This document shows, one piece after another, positions 52,755-61,894 of a stretch of 64,000 bases of DNA (its first letter is position 1; the number at the start of each line of letters is the position of its first letter). The translations under genes and the position numbers were made by a program. The notes beneath the pieces were generated by a model. It searched no databases and was not told where the DNA came from. It worked only from the letters and a program-made list of their open reading frames with translations. Origin of the DNA: an uncultured Prevotellaceae bacterium (GTDB taxonomy: Bacteria; Bacteroidota; Bacteroidia; Bacteroidales; Bacteroidaceae); NCBI GenBank assembly GCA_902776935.1, contig CACYRS010000002.1, positions 1 to 64,000 on the forward strand, read 5' to 3'.

Positions 52755-54092
52755 CTATTTGTTGTTTCTGAGATCGTGAACTCTCACTGCCTTGCCTTCA
52801 CTCTGAGGTAGAGAACCTTTCTTAACGAGCTTAACGACAGGAGTAAGAAGTATCTCATCCTTCAGAGCACGCTGGATGTCTTTCATCATCCTCTGCATCT
52901 CTGGATATATATCTGTCTCAAGACCATCGAGCTCAACCTCCACTGTCATGACATCATTGTCATCAATCGTCTCAAGAGTGATGAGGTAATTGCTGCCAAG
53001 TCCAGGATACTGTACAAGGATCTTCTCTACCTGCATTGGGAATACGTTAACACCCTTGATGATGAACATATCATCAGTACGACCTTTGATACGGTCTATA
53101 CGACGATGGGTACGACCACACTTACATTCTCCAGGTATGATACGAGTGAGGTCACGAGTACGATATCTCAATACTGGCATCATATTACGATCGAGAGTTG
53201 TAAGCACCATCTCTCCCATCTCTCCATCAGGTACAGGCTCTAAAGTGTCAGGATCAACAATCTCTATAAGATAATTATCCTCCCAAAGGTGCATTCCTTC
53301 CTGATACTTACACTCGAAGGCTACACCAGGACCATTCATCTCTGTCATACCGAAAGAGTTGTATGCCTTTACACCAAGCATACGCTCAATACGACGACGC
53401 TGCTCCTCAGTATGTGGCTCAGCACCAATGCAGAGTGTACGGAGTTTTGTGGATGCAGGGTCTACCCCCTCTTCCTTGAACACCTCAGCAAGACGGATAG
53501 CATAAGAAGGAATGGCGTGGAGGGCTGTTGTGCCAAAGTCTTTGATAAACTTAATCTGACGCTTTGAGTTACCGGCAGCTGCAGGCACTGTCATCGCTCC
53601 TAACCATTCGGCACCATATTGGAATCCCAGACCTCCGGTAAACATACCGTAACCGCTGGAATTCTGGAACACGTCACTCTTACGACATCCTACCATATAC
53701 AGGTTACGGGCAATCATGTTAGCCCAAGAGCAGATGTCGTGCTCGGAATATACAACGACACAAGGATTACCTGTAGTACCACTTGTAGAGTGAATACGTA
53801 CAGCATCATCAAGATTTCCTCCGACAAGTCCGTAAGGATAGTTATCTCTTAGGTCTTGTTTTGTGGTGAAAGGAATCTTCCGGATATCCTCTGGGCTGTT
53901 AATGGAATCAGCAGTGATGCCAAGTTCGCCAAGGCGTTTCATGTAGAAAGGAGATTTAAGACAAACGTTGATGGTCTCCTTTAGTTTCTTTACCTGTAGC
54001 TCCCTGAGCTGCTCTCTTGGCATTTTCTCGATCTCGGGTTGCCAGCACTCACCATCAGGCTTGATACTGGCCATGATTTTTTCGTCAGTCAT
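52755..54092 (-). CDS. paaK: Phenylacetate-CoA ligase-like adenylating enzyme
   Basis: A 445-residue AMP-binding enzyme of the PaaK family. The phosphate loop is RIHSTSGTTGNPCVVVYSEH near residue 85-104, and NSFGMTEMNGPGVAFECKYQ, DGEMGEMVLTTLDRNMMPVL and YRTRDLTRI bind adenylate. A C-terminal AMP-binding_C_2 lid domain is present. In anaerobic gut Bacteroidota such enzymes pair with indolepyruvate-type ferredoxin oxidoreductases to activate aryl- or branched-chain acids; the true substrate is not evident. Lies 19 bases after rsmE. Confidence 0.93.
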   Translation of the reverse strand: MTDEKIMASIKPDGECWQPEIEKMPREQLRELQVKKLKETINVCLKSPFYMKRLGELGITADSINSPEDIRKIPFTTKQDLRDNYPYGLVGGNLDDAVRIHSTSGTTGNPCVVVYSEHDICSWANMIARNLYMVGCRKSDVFQNSSGYGMFTGGLGFQYGAEWLGAMTVPAAAGNSKRQIKFIKDFGTTALHAIPSYAIRLAEVFKEEGVDPASTKLRTLCIGAEPHTEEQRRRIERMLGVKAYNSFGMTEMNGPGVAFECKYQEGMHLWEDNYLIEIVDPDTLEPVPDGEMGEMVLTTLDRNMMPVLRYRTRDLTRIIPGECKCGRTHRRIDRIKGRTDDMFIIKGVNVFPMQVEKILVQYPGLGSNYLITLETIDDNDVMTVEVELDGLETDIYPEMQRMMKDIQRALKDEILLTPVVKLVKKGSLPQSEGKAVRVHDLRNNK

Positions 54093-54111
54093 ATCTTTAG
54101 TTTTTTTACTA

Positions 54112-54831
54112 TTATTCTTTTGAAAGTTGCATCATCATTACGGCAGAGAGTCCTGCTGTTTCTGTACGGAGTCTGCTCTTACCAAGATGTACACTCTTAT
54201 ATCCTTGTCTTAATGCGTTTTCTACTTCATCGATGCTGAAATCGCCTTCAGGTCCTATCAACACTGTCACTTTCTCTTCTGCATCTAACTGTCTTAACTC
54301 GTCAAAGAGATAAGTCCTTGGGATCTCATCATAACAGTGGGCAATAAACTTTGCACCCTCACGAGGAGATTCGATGAACTTATTATACGACATCATCTCA
54401 TTAAGAAGCGGCTTCCATGCCTTGTGACTCTGTTTTACTGCTGAAATAAAGATCTTCTCTACGCGTACAGTCTTAATAAGACGGCGCTCAGAGAACTGGC
54501 AGTTTATGAATGACACCTCATCTACACCTATCTCTACAGCTTTTTCCATAAGCCATTCGATGCGATCCATCATCTTTGTGGGAGCAATGGCCAGATGGAT
54601 ATGTCCTTTCCACTGACGCTCCTGAGACATCTTTTCTATTATCTTATAGTAGCAATGATGGGTGGCTGCTATTGTCACCTCTGCCTTGAAAAAATTGCCT
54701 TCTCCATCCATAAGCATCATCTCGTCACCACATTTGAGACGTAAAACACGCATGGCGTGCATCGCCTCTTCAGCAGGTAACTCTGTCTGATTCTCAGCAT
54801 CAGGAACAAAGAAGAATCGAACCTCTTTCAT
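54112..54831 (-). CDS. rsmE: 16S rRNA (uracil-1498-N3)-methyltransferase
   Basis: A 239-residue SPOUT-fold methyltransferase. The N-terminal PUA-like domain (HAMRVLRLKCGDEMMLMDGE) is followed by the knotted domain with VTVLIGPEGDFSIDEVENAL at about 188-207, GYKSVHLGKSRLRTETAGLSAV and a conserved EKAVEIGVDEV block. It methylates U1498 in the decoding region of the 30S subunit. Length and order are normal. Separated from the transporter gene by 2 bases. Confidence 0.95.
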   Translation of the reverse strand: MKEVRFFFVPDAENQTELPAEEAMHAMRVLRLKCGDEMMLMDGEGNFFKAEVTIAATHHCYYKIIEKMSQERQWKGHIHLAIAPTKMMDRIEWLMEKAVEIGVDEVSFINCQFSERRLIKTVRVEKIFISAVKQSHKAWKPLLNEMMSYNKFIESPREGAKFIAHCYDEIPRTYLFDELRQLDAEEKVTVLIGPEGDFSIDEVENALRQGYKSVHLGKSRLRTETAGLSAVMMMQLSKE

Positions 54832-54833
54832 CT

Positions 54834-56162
54834 TTAGTGCTTAATTTCTGAGATAGGTTTCTTTTCTGGCTTGAAAACTATAGCGAATGCTATGCCTACA
54901 ATCAATGCGAAGGATGCAAAGATGAACCAACATGTCTGCCAGTCACCTACTAGATATCCACCTTCCCATCCACAATAAGCATTCACGATCTCTCCTGCTG
55001 CCAATGTCCCTATTGTCGCACCCAGACCGTTTGTCATCATCATGAATAGTCCCTGAGCTGACGCCTTAATGTCGGGAGCACATTCCTGATCTACAAAGAT
55101 ACCTCCAGACACATTGAAGAAATCAAAGGCAACACCATATACTATACATGAAAGAATAAAGAAAATGACTCCAGGCATAGCAGGATTACCGATACCGAAG
55201 AATCCGAAACGGAAAACCCAGGCAAATAACGACATCATCATTACTACTTTGATACCAAATCGCTTAAGGAAGAATGGGATCATCAGAATACACAATGCTT
55301 CACTTATCTGTGAGATAGAGGTCAACATAGTAGCGTTGTTTGCCGCGAAAGAGTCTGCGAACTCTGGTGTGCCCTTGAAACTTGTCAGGAAAGGACCCGC
55401 AAAACCATTTGTTACTTGTAGACACATTCCCAATAGTGCAGAGAAAATAAAGAACAAAGCCATCTGACGACGTTTGAAGAGTTTGAAGGCATTGAGACCA
55501 AGAGTTTCGGCAAGCGAAACCTTTCCATCTTTCTTTTCCAACTTACACTCTGGCAAGGTAAAGCAATAGGCAAATAGAACGATGCTTAAGATTCCTGACA
55601 CAAGGAACTGTAAATATGTATATTGGAATTTATGAGCATTCTCGCCTAGTGTGAAGCCAAATCCGCTGTCATCGATAAAGGCACAGTTAACAAACCACAT
55701 GGTAGCTATGAAACCAATGGTTCCAAGTACACGAATAGGTGGGAAGTCTTTAACTGTGTCCAATCTGTTATTTTTAAGAATGGTAAATGCCGCTGTATTG
55801 GTCAGGGCGATGGTTGGCATGTAGAAAGCCACACTCAGTGTATAAAGAGCTATGAACATCGACTTGTCTGCAAGTTCATTTCCGAATCCTGCCTGTTCAC
55901 CCATCCACCAGCAGCTTATCATAAATCCACCAGCCAAAAGATGACAGAGACCTAATAATCGCTGTGGTTGTATATACTTATCTGCAACGATACCCATTAA
56001 TGTAGGCATGAAGATACTTACTATGCCCTGGATAGCATAGAACCAGGAAATCTTGTCGCCTAATCCAGCGATTCCAAGATAATTTCCCATACATGTAAGA
56101 TAGGCACCCCATACGGCAAACTCCAGGAAATTCATTAGTGCCAAACGGAATTTAAGATTCAT
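54834..56162 (-). CDS. MFS transporter, nucleoside:H+ symporter-like
   Basis: A 442-residue inner-membrane protein with about 12 helices. The N-terminus MNLKFRLALMNFLEFAVWGA with following YLTCMGNYL is typical of the NupG/XapB-like nucleoside symporter group, as are the GIVADKYIQPQRLLGLCHLL motif-A-like loop and FKLFKRRQMALFFIFSALLG. It probably imports nucleosides. It follows the DUF4296 gene by 19 bases in the ileS operon; no regulatory element of its own was noticed. Confidence 0.88.
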   Translation of the reverse strand: MNLKFRLALMNFLEFAVWGAYLTCMGNYLGIAGLGDKISWFYAIQGIVSIFMPTLMGIVADKYIQPQRLLGLCHLLAGGFMISCWWMGEQAGFGNELADKSMFIALYTLSVAFYMPTIALTNTAAFTILKNNRLDTVKDFPPIRVLGTIGFIATMWFVNCAFIDDSGFGFTLGENAHKFQYTYLQFLVSGILSIVLFAYCFTLPECKLEKKDGKVSLAETLGLNAFKLFKRRQMALFFIFSALLGMCLQVTNGFAGPFLTSFKGTPEFADSFAANNATMLTSISQISEALCILMIPFFLKRFGIKVVMMMSLFAWVFRFGFFGIGNPAMPGVIFFILSCIVYGVAFDFFNVSGGIFVDQECAPDIKASAQGLFMMMTNGLGATIGTLAAGEIVNAYCGWEGGYLVGDWQTCWFIFASFALIVGIAFAIVFKPEKKPISEIKH

Positions 56163-56181
56163 AATTATATAGTTTTATTGG

Positions 56182-57108
56182 TTAATTTCTCCTCATCTCT
56201 AATTCTTTAGTCTCAGTAGGTTTTACTCCGAACTTATGTTGCTGAGCCCGACGTATAGAGTCTTTCTTCAGTCGGATAGAATCTGGTTCAAATGGTTCCT
56301 CAAGAGTCTTGTCTTCAGTATTGTCCTCTTTTTTCTTGTGGAATCGGATAAGTTGGATATCACTTATAGACAAAAGCTTTAACTCACTGCTTTTCTCATA
56401 TCCCTGTCCAAGATAGAAATACCCCATGATTTCTTTGGGCATAAGATCAATAGAGTTGAGTCTCAACTGATTCTGACCAGAAACAGAGAAATGGGTTGTC
56501 TGAGCCACGATGCTGTCATTGGTATATCTTATTGCAATATACGCAAGAGCATCTTTATTACCACTCTGATATAAGAAATCACTCTTGAAGGATAGCATGA
56601 AACTATCGCCCTTACGATACGAAGTGTCGGCTTTCTGAACAAACTGCATTTTGTTATATGGAGCCTGAGGAATAAGCCTTGCTGACCTCATGCCTTCCCA
56701 TATACTGGCGGTATCACCAGAAAGACTCTGCATCGTAGTGAATCGTTCTACCTCACCTTCTGTAGCTCCGAGATTCAGGGCATCCTCACTCATACGCTCC
56801 TGTACATTCTTATATATATCCACAAAACGGTCTGCACGAGTATAGTAATATACCAATGCAGAATCGAACTCTGCACGTGTGACACCGTATTTGTTGAGTA
56901 CACTATTAAAGTACAGATCACGTCTGTAATCCTCACTCCCACTCTGTTGTCCAGGTATTGTAGCAATGCCCTGAGAAACATAATAGTCGTAAAGAATATC
57001 TTCCATATCATCCGGCTGGATAACCTCATTCGGTATTCCAGGCTCACACCCCGCGATGCTAAACATCATCGCTGCAACCATGATAATATGAAAGAGATGC
57101 CTATTCAT
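56182..57108 (-). CDS. DUF4296 lipoprotein
   Basis: A 308-residue lipoprotein. The signal peptide ends in lipobox IAGC at about 18-21. The DUF4296 domain spans about 30-120 (DDMEDILYDYYVSQGIA, DLYFNSVLNKYGVTRAEFDSAL). The C-terminal third is charged, low in complexity (HKKKEDNTEDKTLEEPFEPD). The gene overlaps lspA by 8 bases; a lipoprotein coupled to the lipoprotein signal peptidase is a constant Bacteroidota arrangement. Function unknown. Confidence 0.9.
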   Translation of the reverse strand: MNRHLFHIIMVAAMMFSIAGCEPGIPNEVIQPDDMEDILYDYYVSQGIATIPGQQSGSEDYRRDLYFNSVLNKYGVTRAEFDSALVYYYTRADRFVDIYKNVQERMSEDALNLGATEGEVERFTTMQSLSGDTASIWEGMRSARLIPQAPYNKMQFVQKADTSYRKGDSFMLSFKSDFLYQSGNKDALAYIAIRYTNDSIVAQTTHFSVSGQNQLRLNSIDLMPKEIMGYFYLGQGYEKSSELKLLSISDIQLIRFHKKKEDNTEDKTLEEPFEPDSIRLKKDSIRRAQQHKFGVKPTETKELEMRRN

Positions 57109-57736
57109 TTTTCTTCAGTGAAATCTCGCTGATCTCCTTTCTATAGCACAATAGCAGTAATACTACTCCTACGCTGATGCTCGCATCTGCGAAATTGAAT
57201 ACTGGACTGAAGAACACAAAGTGATCACCACCAACAAATGGCATCCACAAAGGCCATTCTGTCTCTATCAAAGGGAAGTAGAACATATCCACTACCTTAC
57301 CCATAAGGAAAGGAGCATATCCGGAACCAAATGGAACGAAATTTGATGTATAGAACTCAGATGAACTGGTGAAACACAGACCATAGAACATACAGTCAAT
57401 AAGGTTTCCTGCAGCACCAGCCACTATCATAGCCAAACAGACTATATAGCCAGTGCGTGCATTCTTCCTTATCTGTTGCATTATGTAATAGCCTAATATT
57501 GCAATAGCAACGATGCGGAACAACGACAATAAAATTTTACTGCCTATCTGCATTCCAAAGGCCATTCCCATATTCTCAATGAAAGTAATATAAAACCAGT
57601 CAGTGATATGTATAGACTCATGCAAATGCATGCTGGTCTTAACCCAGATCTTTATTAGCTGGTCTATTATCAGGATGGCCATTACTATTCCTACGGCCAG
57701 TCCACCTTTTGAACTAATCTTATTCTGTAAGCTCAC
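57101..57736 (-). CDS. lspA: Lipoprotein signal peptidase II
   Basis: A 211-residue aspartyl membrane protease that cleaves prolipoproteins before the lipidated Cys. Catalytic Asp residues are in GAAGNLIDCMFYG and FNFADASISVG. Four membrane helices; a longer periplasmic loop than in E. coli (about 120-165), as is usual for Bacteroidota, makes the protein larger. The position after GNLID is Cys rather than the common Arg. Coupled with DUF4296 by an 8-base overlap and located 7 bases after the DksA-like gene. Confidence 0.94.
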   Translation of the reverse strand: MSLQNKISSKGGLAVGIVMAILIIDQLIKIWVKTSMHLHESIHITDWFYITFIENMGMAFGMQIGSKILLSLFRIVAIAILGYYIMQQIRKNARTGYIVCLAMIVAGAAGNLIDCMFYGLCFTSSSEFYTSNFVPFGSGYAPFLMGKVVDMFYFPLIETEWPLWMPFVGGDHFVFFSPVFNFADASISVGVVLLLLCYRKEISEISLKKNE

Positions 57737-57743
57737 AGAGAGT

Positions 57744-58124
57744 TTATTTCTTTTGGTTCAGCTTCGACTGTACACTCAGTGTCGCGTGAGGCACCGCACG
57801 AAGACGTTCTTTTGGTATCAGTTCACCTGTAATGCGGTCGATACCATAGGTCTTGTTTTCGATTCTTACGAGAGCAGCTTTCAGACCCTGGATGAATTTC
57901 TGCTGACGAGCAGCCATGCTGATGAGCTCTTCCTTTGATTGTGTGGCACTACCCTCCTCTAGAGCCTTGTAAGTTGGAGATGTGTCATCCACATCGTTAG
58001 AGTCCTCATTCATGAGCACTTTCATCATCTGGTCATAGTCTCTCTTGGCTAATGCCATCTTGTCCATGATTATCTGACGGAACTCTTCCAGTTCTTCATC
58101 AGAGTAACGTTTCTTTTCTGCCAT
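57744..58124 (-). CDS. DksA/TraR-family protein without zinc-binding cysteines
   Basis: A 126-residue protein of the DksA/TraR type, which in E. coli binds the RNA polymerase secondary channel and works with ppGpp. The N-terminal coiled coil runs about 8-85 with an acidic tip (NEDSNDVDD). The C-terminal zinc-finger position reads YGIDRITGELIPKERLRAVPHATLS, with Asp where Bacteroidota relatives have a single Cys, and there is no cysteine in the whole protein. It would thus fold without zinc. It lies 21 bases after ileS. Confidence 0.88.
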   Translation of the reverse strand: MAEKKRYSDEELEEFRQIIMDKMALAKRDYDQMMKVLMNEDSNDVDDTSPTYKALEEGSATQSKEELISMAARQQKFIQGLKAALVRIENKTYGIDRITGELIPKERLRAVPHATLSVQSKLNQKK

Positions 58125-58145
58125 AATTCAGATATTGTTGGTTTA

Positions 58146-61100
58146 TTATTTCTTTTCTACTTTGATATTCAATTTGAAGTCATCGAATTCAACTTCCTGT
58201 CCGTCGTTAGCCTCTGCTTTGATGTCATCTGCCAGAACCTGGTTCTTGATATATTCAGCAAAACTGGTAAGGCTCTTCTCTACATCAGCATTTGGTGAAA
58301 CTAAAACAGAGATACGGTCTGTAATCTCCAATCCACTCTCCTTACGGATATTCTGTATGCGATTAATGAGTTCGCGAGCCATACCCTCGTTCTTCAGTTC
58401 CTCAGTAAGTTCAACCTCAAGAGCTACAGTTAGGTTACCCTCATTTGCAACCAACCAACCTGGGATGTCCTCGCTGATGATATCAACATTGGCAGCCTCT
58501 ACGGTAAGAGCCTGTCCTTCAACATCAATACCAATAGTGCCGTTCTTCTCAAGCTCAGCTATCTGCTCCTGAGAAAGGACATCCATAGCGGCAGCAACAC
58601 TCTTCATGAGCTTGCCGAACTTCTTACCCATAGTACGGAAGTTGCACTTAACCTTCTTAACCAGCACGCCAGCACCCTCAACGAAACGAAGCTCCTTAAC
58701 GTTAACCTCGTTCATAATCAGATCCTTAACAGCCTCGATATGCTTCTTCTGAGTCTCATCTACAGCAGGAACCATGATGGCCTGCAGTGGCTGGCGAACC
58801 TTGATGTTAACCTTGCGGCGCAGAGCAAGTACCATAGAGGTAATCTTCTGTGCCATCTGCATACGTGCCTCAAGATCCTTATCAATCTGAGCATCGTCGG
58901 CTACAGGGAACTTATCGAGGTGTACTGAGTCGAGCTCGTCCCCAAGGTCCTTATACAGCTGATCTGCATAGAAAGGAGCAAATGGAGCCAACAGCTTAGA
59001 TACTGTCAGCAAACAGGTATAGAGAGTCTGGTAAGCGCTAAGCTTGTCCTCACTCATCTCCTTACCCCAGAAACGCTTACGGTTAAGACGTACGAACCAG
59101 TTACTCAGGTCATCGTTAACAAATGCGTCAATCAGTCGGCCGGCACGAGTTGGATCATAGTTTTCAAGCTCTGCCTCTACACCCTTGATGAGTGTGTTCA
59201 GACATGAGAGAATCCAGCGGTCAATCTCTGGGCGCTTCTCGAATGCAACCTGTGCTGCTGCAGGATCAAAACCGTCAACATTAGCATAGAGTGCAAAGAA
59301 ACTGTAAGTGTTATAAAGTGTGCCGAAGAACTTACGACGAACCTCGTCAACGCCCTCTGGATCGAACTTAAGGTTGTCCCAAGGCTCAGAGTTAGTCATC
59401 ATATACAGACGTACAGCGTCAGAGCCATACTTGCCAATCATATCGAATGGGTTAACCACGTTACCAACGTGCTTTGACATCTTGTTGCCCTTAGCATCGA
59501 GCACCAGACCTGAAGAAATAACATTCTTGAAGGCTACTGAGTCGAATATCATGGTAGCAATGGCATGCAGAGTGAAAAACCAACCACGGGTCTGATCCAC
59601 ACCCTCGTTAATGAAGTCGCATGGGAAGGCGATGCCCTTATCAATCAGATCCTTATTTTCGAATGGATAGTGAATCTGGGCGTAAGGCATAGAACCAGAA
59701 TCGAACCATACATCAATCAGGTCTGTCTCACGCTTCATTGGCTTACCGCTCTCTGAAACCAGCACGATATGATCAACATAAGGACGATGCAGGTCGATCT
59801 TGTCGTAGTTCTCCTTCGACATATCGCCAGGAACGAAGCCGTTGTCCTTCAGAGGGTTAGACTTCATGAATCCAGCCTTTACAGCCTTCTCTATTTCATT
59901 ATAGAGCTCCTCTACGGAACCTATGCAGATATCCTTTCCGTCCTCATCGCGCCAGATAGGAAGTGGAGTTCCCCAGAAACGTGAACGAGAAAGGTTCCAG
60001 TCGTTCAGGTTCTCCAGCCAGTTACCAAAGCGGCCAGTACCCGTACTCTCTGGCTGCCAGTTGATGGTCTTGTTCAGCTCGAACATACGGTCCTTTTTAG
60101 CTGTAGAGCGGATGAACCAAGAGTCGAGAGGATAATAAAGCACAGGCTTGTCTGTACGCCAGCAGTGAGGATAGTTGTGTACATGCTTCTCAATCTTAAG
60201 GGCTGTACCATTCTGCTTCATCTCCATACAGATAACGATGTTCAGGTCTTCTGCCTTAGCAGCAGCTTGCTCGTCGTACTTGCCATCCTTGTTGAACTCA
60301 GGTGCATAGGCGTTCTTAACAAAGTCGCCTGCGTGATGACCATATCCTGCCTTATCTACACATTTCTCAACAAAGTTATTATCCAGTTCGTCCATAACGT
60401 AGTACTTACCCTGAAGGTCTACCATAGGACGCGTTTCACCTTTCTTATTTATAAGGAACAGACTTGGAATGTGAGCATCCTTAGCCACCTTGGCATCATC
60501 GGCACCAAAGGTTGGAGCAATATGTACGATACCAGCACCATCCTCAGTTGTTACATAATCACCAGGGATTACGCGGAAAGCCTCGCTCTCCATCTCAACA
60601 AACTGATCCTTGCCGTTCTCGCCTATAAAAATCTTCTCAGGATGAACTGCAGCATACTCCTTAACATAGTCGGCAGCATTCTGATCGAGCTTAGCCGATG
60701 GCTTTACCCAAGGCATAAGCTGCTGGTACTTCATACCAACGAGCTCCTCACCCGTATAACGGCCAACGATGCGATAAGGCACGAACTTCTCGCCCTTATT
60801 GTACTCAGGCATCTCCTCGTCATCGGTGATATTTCCTTCTGGTGCCAGATAAGCATTAAGACGACTCTCGGCCAGAACAATAGTAATCTTCTCACCGTTA
60901 TAAGCGTTATATGTCTCAACAGCTACGTAAGTAATCTTTGGACCTACGCAAAGTGCTGTGTTTGAGGGCAATGTCCAAGGAGTTGTGGTCCAAGCTACGA
61001 AGTAAGATGAACCCCACTTTGTCCATTCTTCCTTAGGATTAAGAGCCTTGAAGAGAGCAGTAACTGTGGTATCCTTAACATCGCGATAACAACCAGGCTG

Positions 61101-61706
61101 GTTCAACTCGTGGGAGCTAAGACCTGTACCTGCTGCAGGAGAATATGGCTGGATGGTATAGCCCTTATAGAGCAGTCCCTTCTTATAGAACTGCTGGAGC
61201 AACCACCAAAGAGTTTCTATATACTTGTTATCGTAAGTAATGTAAGGATTGTCGAGATCAACAAAATAACCCATCTTCTCCGTCAGGTCACGCCACTCCT
61301 GAGTGAACATCATGACGTTCTCGCGACACTTCTTGTTGTAATCTTCAGTAGAAATGTACTTTTCTGAGTACTTATTATCAATATCGGCCTTGGTAATGCC
61401 AAGTTCCTTCTCTACACCAAGCTCTACGGGCAGTCCGTGGGTATCCCAACCTGCCTTACGCTTTACCTGATAACCCTTCATGGTCTTATACCGGTTGAAG
61501 GTATCCTTTATGGTACGAGCCAACATGTGGTGGATTCCTGGGTGACCGTTAGCAGAGGGAGGACCTTCAAAGAATACAAACTGCGGGCAGCCTTCACGCT
61601 CGTCTACTGAGCGCCAAAAGACATTCTTCTCCCGCCACATCTCCAGGATATCATTGTTTACCTGGGTTAGATTCAGACCATTATGTTCTGCAAATCTCTT
61701 AGCCAT
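58146..61706 (-). CDS. ileS: Isoleucyl-tRNA synthetase, type 2
   Basis: A 1186-residue class I synthetase. The HIGH-type motif is NGHPGIHHMLARTIKD near 53-68 and the KMSKS motif reads KMSKHVGN. The editing domain (CP1, TTPWTLPSNTA and DGAGIVHIAPTFGADD) is present. The C-terminal anticodon region lacks the bacterial Cys4 zinc finger and ends with the long GMARELINRIQNIRKESGLE extension of eukaryotic-type IleS. Type 2 enzymes are commonly less sensitive to mupirocin, a known property of the class. First gene of the eight-gene operon. Confidence 0.96.
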   Translation of the reverse strand: MAKRFAEHNGLNLTQVNNDILEMWREKNVFWRSVDEREGCPQFVFFEGPPSANGHPGIHHMLARTIKDTFNRYKTMKGYQVKRKAGWDTHGLPVELGVEKELGITKADIDNKYSEKYISTEDYNKKCRENVMMFTQEWRDLTEKMGYFVDLDNPYITYDNKYIETLWWLLQQFYKKGLLYKGYTIQPYSPAAGTGLSSHELNQPGCYRDVKDTTVTALFKALNPKEEWTKWGSSYFVAWTTTPWTLPSNTALCVGPKITYVAVETYNAYNGEKITIVLAESRLNAYLAPEGNITDDEEMPEYNKGEKFVPYRIVGRYTGEELVGMKYQQLMPWVKPSAKLDQNAADYVKEYAAVHPEKIFIGENGKDQFVEMESEAFRVIPGDYVTTEDGAGIVHIAPTFGADDAKVAKDAHIPSLFLINKKGETRPMVDLQGKYYVMDELDNNFVEKCVDKAGYGHHAGDFVKNAYAPEFNKDGKYDEQAAAKAEDLNIVICMEMKQNGTALKIEKHVHNYPHCWRTDKPVLYYPLDSWFIRSTAKKDRMFELNKTINWQPESTGTGRFGNWLENLNDWNLSRSRFWGTPLPIWRDEDGKDICIGSVEELYNEIEKAVKAGFMKSNPLKDNGFVPGDMSKENYDKIDLHRPYVDHIVLVSESGKPMKRETDLIDVWFDSGSMPYAQIHYPFENKDLIDKGIAFPCDFINEGVDQTRGWFFTLHAIATMIFDSVAFKNVISSGLVLDAKGNKMSKHVGNVVNPFDMIGKYGSDAVRLYMMTNSEPWDNLKFDPEGVDEVRRKFFGTLYNTYSFFALYANVDGFDPAAAQVAFEKRPEIDRWILSCLNTLIKGVEAELENYDPTRAGRLIDAFVNDDLSNWFVRLNRKRFWGKEMSEDKLSAYQTLYTCLLTVSKLLAPFAPFYADQLYKDLGDELDSVHLDKFPVADDAQIDKDLEARMQMAQKITSMVLALRRKVNIKVRQPLQAIMVPAVDETQKKHIEAVKDLIMNEVNVKELRFVEGAGVLVKKVKCNFRTMGKKFGKLMKSVAAAMDVLSQEQIAELEKNGTIGIDVEGQALTVEAANVDIISEDIPGWLVANEGNLTVALEVELTEELKNEGMARELINRIQNIRKESGLEITDRISVLVSPNADVEKSLTSFAEYIKNQVLADDIKAEANDGQEVEFDDFKLNIKVEKK

Positions 61707-61751
61707 ATATTTCTATTTTCTTAAATTTTTATATTCTCTATATTTGGCGTG

Positions 61752-61782
61752 CAAAGGTACTAAAAATATCCGATATTGCAAA
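61752..61782 (-). promoter_or_regulatory. Promoter of the ileS operon
   Basis: On the minus strand TTTG (61779-61782), 19 bases, then TACCTTTG (61752-61759), a full match. The leader to the ATG at 61706 is about 40 bases, too short for a T-box. No other good box was found until DUF3256, so it may drive all eight genes. Confidence 0.65.
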
Positions 61783-61818
61783 ATAAATAAATAATTTTTA
61801 GTTTTTTCCGTAAATTTC

Positions 61819-61848
61819 TTGCATTTTCCAAAATAATTAGTAACTTTG
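61819..61848 (+). promoter_or_regulatory. Promoter of the Dcu transporter gene
   Basis: TTG (61819-61821), 19 bases, then TAACTTTG (61841-61848). The leader to the ATG at 61895 is about 40 bases. Confidence 0.5.
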
Positions 61849-61894
61849 TAGCCAAATTAGATTATTGTATACATAACTTAAAACTCAATTTCGT

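Noticed and set aside
61707-61751. T-box or other tRNA-sensing leader before ileS
   Set aside because: The leader is only about 40 bases, too short for a T-box, and no specifier-like structure is visible.
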